64,000 nucleotides of DNA from Corynebacterium sp. BD556 (lineage in GTDB: Bacteria > Actinomycetota > Actinomycetes > Mycobacteriales > Mycobacteriaceae). Positions 60,741 through 64,000 of this stretch are shown piece by piece (positions within the stretch are counted from its first letter, which is position 1; each line of letters begins with the position of its first letter). The notes beneath the pieces were generated by a model. The model worked only from the letters and a program-made list of their open reading frames with translations. It did not search any database and was not told the origin of the DNA. Location: positions 1,364,001 through 1,428,000 of the forward strand of contig NZ_CP141643.1 of assembly GCF_038452275.1 (NCBI RefSeq), written 5' to 3'. The translations under genes were made by a program, and so were the position numbers.

Positions 60741-61321
60741 TGGCCACTGCAGAAATCTACGATGCCGATCTCAACCCGACGAAAGACGAAGTCGCGGCCA
60801 AGTATTCCAAGATCACTAAGGTGAAAGGCTCCTACCGTGCTGTCGACCCCGACGACGTAGTAGGGATTGAAGTTCTGGTCGGCAATGACGGCGACGGCAA
60901 CCTTTGCCAGTTAGGGCTCAGCTATCGCCCTGCCAACCGCGGGCTTGATACCGAGCTGCTGCGGATGCAACACTCCGAGCTTGGCGAGCGTTCGGTCGCC
61001 TACCTCACCGACGACGCCGTAGCAGTGCGTGAATTGATCAGGATGATCGTCACTGGAGACAAAGGCGCCGACTATAACAACGGGGAACCGATTTTTCTTG
61101 TCAAAGGCAACGGTAAAACCCCGGACACTTCCGTAGACAACGTCCTCATCGACGAATCCAACGGCTGGACTTCTATCGGCACCGTCGACATTGATGGTGA
61201 GCCGCACCGCTACCAACTGCGCCTAACCAAGCGCATCCACGGACAAACCTGTGACGACGACGAGCTTGCCTTGGAACGCGAGGACGGGGCCACCCTAGTG
61301 CGCCTCGAAGTGTGGCGCTAG
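60740..61321 (+). CDS. Stand-alone maltokinase N-terminal cap-like protein
   Basis: 193 residues. The pattern IYDADLNPTKDEVAAKYSK, GSYRAVDPDDVVGIEVLVGNDGDGNLCQLGLSYRPA and LGERSVAYLTDDAVAVRELIRMIVTG resembles the cap domain at the start of maltokinase (Mak). No kinase domain follows. Such lone caps are found in actinobacteria with unknown function. It is coupled to csoR by overlap. Confidence 0.7.
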   Translation: MATAEIYDADLNPTKDEVAAKYSKITKVKGSYRAVDPDDVVGIEVLVGNDGDGNLCQLGLSYRPANRGLDTELLRMQHSELGERSVAYLTDDAVAVRELIRMIVTGDKGADYNNGEPIFLVKGNGKTPDTSVDNVLIDESNGWTSIGTVDIDGEPHRYQLRLTKRIHGQTCDDDELALEREDGATLVRLEVWR

Positions 61322-61398
61322 CTTTTCCTCCCCTCAGCAAACCCACTTTATCTCGGTGAGGACTAGGCAGATTCCTTGTCTCAGGATGCCTGCGAAAA

Positions 61399-61439
61399 CC
61401 CTGGAGCGACTATCTGCGTCGCAGATAGTCGCTCCAGGG
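61399..61439. repeat. 41-bp palindrome with 20-bp arms
   Basis: CCCTGGAGCGACTATCTGCG (61399-61418), one central base, then its exact complement (61420-61439). A TTTTT follows at 61447-61451. It can be a terminator for the csoR unit or an end of a lost mobile element. Confidence 0.75.
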
Positions 61440-62118
61440 CCTTAGTGTTTTTGCTGTCCATTGATGAGCTGTCCCGGGCTTTGTTTCCAGGCGTTGGCCC
61501 TGTTTTTCCTTTTCTTAAGTCTGCCCCTGGATCGAAAACTCGGCGTCGATCTCGACGTCGACGGGACGGTTCCTGCATCAGCAAGCCCGTCGTTGTGGTC
61601 AACGCCGAGGTGACTGGCGCACCGTGGCCGCAAAGACGCACAGCACCAGCAGTTGTTCCGACTGACACGATAGCGCTGGTTGCAGCGCCGCAAACGGCGA
61701 TGCCTCGGTGCGCCTCGTTTCCGGCTTGGCCCAGCCCGGAAGACAGATCGCAACGAAGGCACACAATCAGATTGTGGCAGTCCGTTAGTGGGTCATTCCG
61801 GATGGTTCTTGTCCCGCACTCCCATTATCAGTGTCCGTTAGCGTGGTGTATCTGTGATTGTTGAAGTGGGGCCATATCAGCGCAGCTAAGGCGACCATCG
61901 CGGGTGCTTTTCGGATCGAATCCTCCACCTGCGCACAAGGGAAACACCGGGCGGGACGCTGACCCCCAGCATCTCGGTCCGCCCACAGACACACTACTGC
62001 CCAGGCTGGACTTAGTGGGTTTCGAACCTGCGTCACCGCACCCATTTCTCGTTCATTAAGACATCTGCCCTGGGCAGAAGTTTCAGAGCTTCGTTGTGGG
62101 GTGAACCGCTGGAAATAA

Positions 62119-62161
62119 AAAAGGACTACCTTCGTGCATTTGTATCACAAAGGTAGTCCTC
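62119..62161 (-). terminator. Terminator after tRNA-Lys(TTT)
   Basis: AAGGACTACCTT and AAAGGTAGTCCT pair with a 16-base loop and a T6 run on the minus strand, directly downstream of the tRNA. Confidence 0.8.
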
Positions 62162-62165
62162 ATCG

Positions 62166-62238
62166 TGGGCCCTCCGGGGCTCGAACCCGGGACCTGCGGA
62201 TTAAAAGTCCGTAGCTCTACCAACTGAGCTAAAGGCCC
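62166..62238 (-). tRNA. tRNA-Lys (anticodon TTT)
   Basis: Acceptor GGGCCTT/AGGGCCC and anticodon loop CTTTTAA. CCA not encoded. It complements tRNA-Lys(CTT) at 9947. Confidence 0.92.
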
Positions 62239-62318
62239 GCCAGCAACGCCGTGTACCGAGGATAAAACCTCGAGCACGCTGCTGCAGCAACTCAGTCTAC
62301 CGCTCGCTTCCCCAATTA

Positions 62319-62372
62319 AAAAACCGACCCCCGAAGGCGCTCATTTACACCGCCTGCGGGGGTTTCGGTCTA
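62319..62372 (-). terminator. Terminator of the CoA-transferase gene
   Basis: AACCGACCCCCG and CGGGGGTTTCGGT pair across this interval; on the minus strand the stem is followed by a T6 run. Confidence 0.7.
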
Positions 62373-62389
62373 GGTGGACAGCTATCGCC

Positions 62390-63892
62390 CTACTTCTGCA
62401 TCGTGCCGGTTTCCTGGATGCGGTTGTGGAAATCGAAGGCGTGCTTCAGGTCGTGCGGGGTCGCCTGGTATTTGGACTTGGCGGCCAACTCGACGTACTC
62501 CTCCAGCAGCGGGCGGTAGGTCGGGTGCGCGATGGAGATCATCTTCTGCACGCGGTCACGCGGCGCCAGGCCACGCAGATCTGCAACACCGTACTCGGTG
62601 ATGAAAACCATCGCGTCGTGCTCAGTGTGGTCGACGTGGGAGACCATCGGCACGATCGCGGAAATTGCGCCATCCTTGGCTACCGACGGTGAGATGAACG
62701 AGGAGATGTAGGCGTTGCGGGTGAAGTCGCCGGAGCCGCCTAGTGCGTTCATCAGGCGGGAGCCGTTGATGTGGGTGGAGTTTGCGTTGCCGTAGATATC
62801 TACTTCGATCATGCCGTTGGAGGCGATCAGGCCAGTGCGGCGGATGACCTCCGGGTGGTTGGAAATCGACTGCGGGCGCAAAATGATGCGCTCGCGGTAC
62901 CTGGCAGCTTCGTTGTTCATCTTCTCCGCGTACTCGGGCGACAAGGAGAAGGAGGTCGCGGAAGCGACAGTCATCTTGCCGGCGTCGATGAGATCGACCA
63001 TGCCGTCCTGGATGACCTCGGTGTATGCCTGAATGTTTTCAAACTTCGACTCCATCAGGCCCGCCATCACAGCGTTGGGGACGTTGCCCACGCCGGACTG
63101 CATGACGTAGCCGTCGTAGGAGAGTCGGCCAGCCTTAACTTCATTTTCCAAAAAGTCAAGGAAGTTACCGGCAATTTTCTCGGAAGTCTCGTCCGGCGCC
63201 TTAAACGGAGCGTTGCGGTCGGCGTCGTTCGTCTTAACCACGGCGACGACCTTCTCCGGGTCAATCTCGATGTAGGTAGTGCCGATGCGATCGCCAGCCT
63301 TGGTGATCGGGATGGGGATACGATTCGGCAGCGGCGGCACGAGCCAAATATCGTGCATGCCCTCAAGATCCTCGGACTGCCATTCGTTGACCTCAACGAT
63401 GATCTTCTTGGCTGCGTTGAGGAATTCGACGGAGTTGCCCACGGAAGAAGACGGAACGATGTTGCCATCTTCGGTGATGCGGACGGCCTCGACGATGGCG
63501 AGGTCAACTTCGCCGAAGAAGCCCTGCTCAACCATCATGCCGGAGTGCGACAGGTGGATGTCTTGGAACTTCATCTCGCCAGCGTTAATTTTGTTACGCA
63601 TAGTTGGGTCGGACTGGTACGGCATCCGGTAGCGAAGGGCGTTGGCCTCAGCGAGCACACCGTCGCACTCCGGGGCGGTGGAAGCGCCGGTGTAGAGGTC
63701 GATGCTGAAGTCCTGTCCCTTGTCATGCGCGGCCTTGGCTTTTTCGGCGATTGCGCCGGGAAGTGCCTTCGGGTAGCCCGCACCGGTGAAGCCGGAGATG
63801 CCGACTTTATCTCCATGGTTAACAAACTGGACGGCTTCCTCAGCGGTCATCACCTTGTCGCGGAGCTTGGCATTGGCAATGCGATCACTCAT
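62390..63892 (-). CDS. actA: Acetyl-CoA hydrolase / CoA transferase (ActA/Cat type)
   Basis: 500 residues. It transfers CoA between acetate and succinyl- or acetyl-CoA. VKIGISGFTGAGYPKALP-like start (GDKVGISGFTGAGYPKAL), TDGTIVPSSSVGN-like GNIVPSSSVGNSVEF, and ITEYGVADLRGLAPRDRVQKMISIAHPTYRPLLEEY are conserved. C. glutamicum carries the counterpart (cg2840) close to ramA-cysK. AGGAGA precedes the ATG 63892. Confidence 0.92.
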   Translation of the reverse strand: MSDRIANAKLRDKVMTAEEAVQFVNHGDKVGISGFTGAGYPKALPGAIAEKAKAAHDKGQDFSIDLYTGASTAPECDGVLAEANALRYRMPYQSDPTMRNKINAGEMKFQDIHLSHSGMMVEQGFFGEVDLAIVEAVRITEDGNIVPSSSVGNSVEFLNAAKKIIVEVNEWQSEDLEGMHDIWLVPPLPNRIPIPITKAGDRIGTTYIEIDPEKVVAVVKTNDADRNAPFKAPDETSEKIAGNFLDFLENEVKAGRLSYDGYVMQSGVGNVPNAVMAGLMESKFENIQAYTEVIQDGMVDLIDAGKMTVASATSFSLSPEYAEKMNNEAARYRERIILRPQSISNHPEVIRRTGLIASNGMIEVDIYGNANSTHINGSRLMNALGGSGDFTRNAYISSFISPSVAKDGAISAIVPMVSHVDHTEHDAMVFITEYGVADLRGLAPRDRVQKMISIAHPTYRPLLEEYVELAAKSKYQATPHDLKHAFDFHNRIQETGTMQK

Positions 63893-64000
63893 GAGAATCT
63901 CCTTTACGTTGCTGGTAACAACTCCACCTTATTGTGACCTACCTTTCATAGCCATATCAACGTTCCGCTTTGAGCAACCTTTTCCTGGAGGGGGTATCTG

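Larger units (their letters stand above)
61322..62165. other. Gene-free stretch with long palindrome and relics
   Basis: About 840 bp with no credible gene. A near-perfect palindrome lies at 61399-61439. Short repeated strings such as GTCCGTTAG occur at about 61780 and 61836. A T-arm-like string near 62018-62030 has no cloverleaf. The stretch looks like decayed accessory DNA. Confidence 0.55.

Noticed and set aside
61376-61864. 162-residue frame in the gene-poor stretch
   Set aside because: Composition is irregular, there is no ribosome binding site or family, and the frame overlaps the palindrome and another frame on the other strand.
62010-62085. Possible tRNA relic with GTTCGAA
   Set aside because: The T-stem does not pair properly and no acceptor or anticodon stem could be formed.

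Overview
The window looks like chromosomal DNA of a Corynebacterium, a high-GC, mycolic-acid-making actinobacterium. Three things point there. Gene order matches what I recall of Corynebacterium glutamicum and Mycobacterium in several blocks: ctaD-nrdF-gntR1-nrdE-nrdI-nrdH-rpmJ-nadE, ramA-cysK-cysE, cmrA-orn, and a rdgB/rphA/phosphodiesterase/murI/P1 peptidase/rhomboid block like the Mtb Rv1330s-1340s region. The mycolate reductase CmrA is present. MurA carries the mycobacterial Asp117. The species cannot be named from sequence reading alone. No phage, CRISPR array or defence island was recognised.

Layout. 1-4400: edge of a CtaG/CopD-like membrane protein, tRNA-Arg, a gene-free insertion-sequence relic, two consecutive small membrane-protein/HTH gene pairs, cmrA, orn and tRNA-His. 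4.4-8.4 kb: a manganese/zinc-type ABC importer operon (binding lipoprotein, ATPase, two permeases) ending in an MntR-type repressor. 8.5-12.5 kb: L,D-transpeptidase, tRNA-Lys, pncA, DUF3618 protein, bcp, tRNA-Leu, DUF3817 protein. 12.46-15.6 kb: a 925-bp near-identical direct repeat (lipoprotein gene plus rdgB 3' end) flanking an NAD-dependent epimerase and decayed gene ends. 15.2-19.9 kb: rdgB, rphA, phosphodiesterase, murI, P1 peptidase and rhomboid on the minus strand. 20-27.5 kb: phosphate transporter, DUF2017, clpS, pncB, dinG, serB. 27.6-36 kb: ctaD, class Ib ribonucleotide reductase with gntR1, rpmJ, nadE. 36-44.6 kb: kinase-like protein, ogt, a monooxygenase-dehydrogenase fusion, two tRNA-Ala, DsbA-like and MauE-like proteins, pgm and two crcB genes. 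44.6-49.3 kb: a MacB/FtsX-type permease and its ATPase gene, split inside Walker A by an IS3-family element. 49.4-55.3 kb: a complete rRNA operon on the minus strand. 55.3-64 kb: murA, ramA, cysK, cysE, a small acetyltransferase, a tRNA cluster (Phe, Asp, Asp, Glu), csoR, a lone maltokinase cap-like protein, a gene-free stretch, tRNA-Lys and a CoA transferase.

Most genes are housekeeping: NAD salvage (pncA, pncB, nadE), deoxynucleotide synthesis, cysteine synthesis, peptidoglycan precursors and acetate metabolism. The accessory signals most worth attention are the duplication around the epimerase, the IS insertion in the ABC ATPase, the two membrane/HTH pairs with a repeated operator-like array, and the two-enzyme fusion. 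I found no convincing wholly new multi-gene system.
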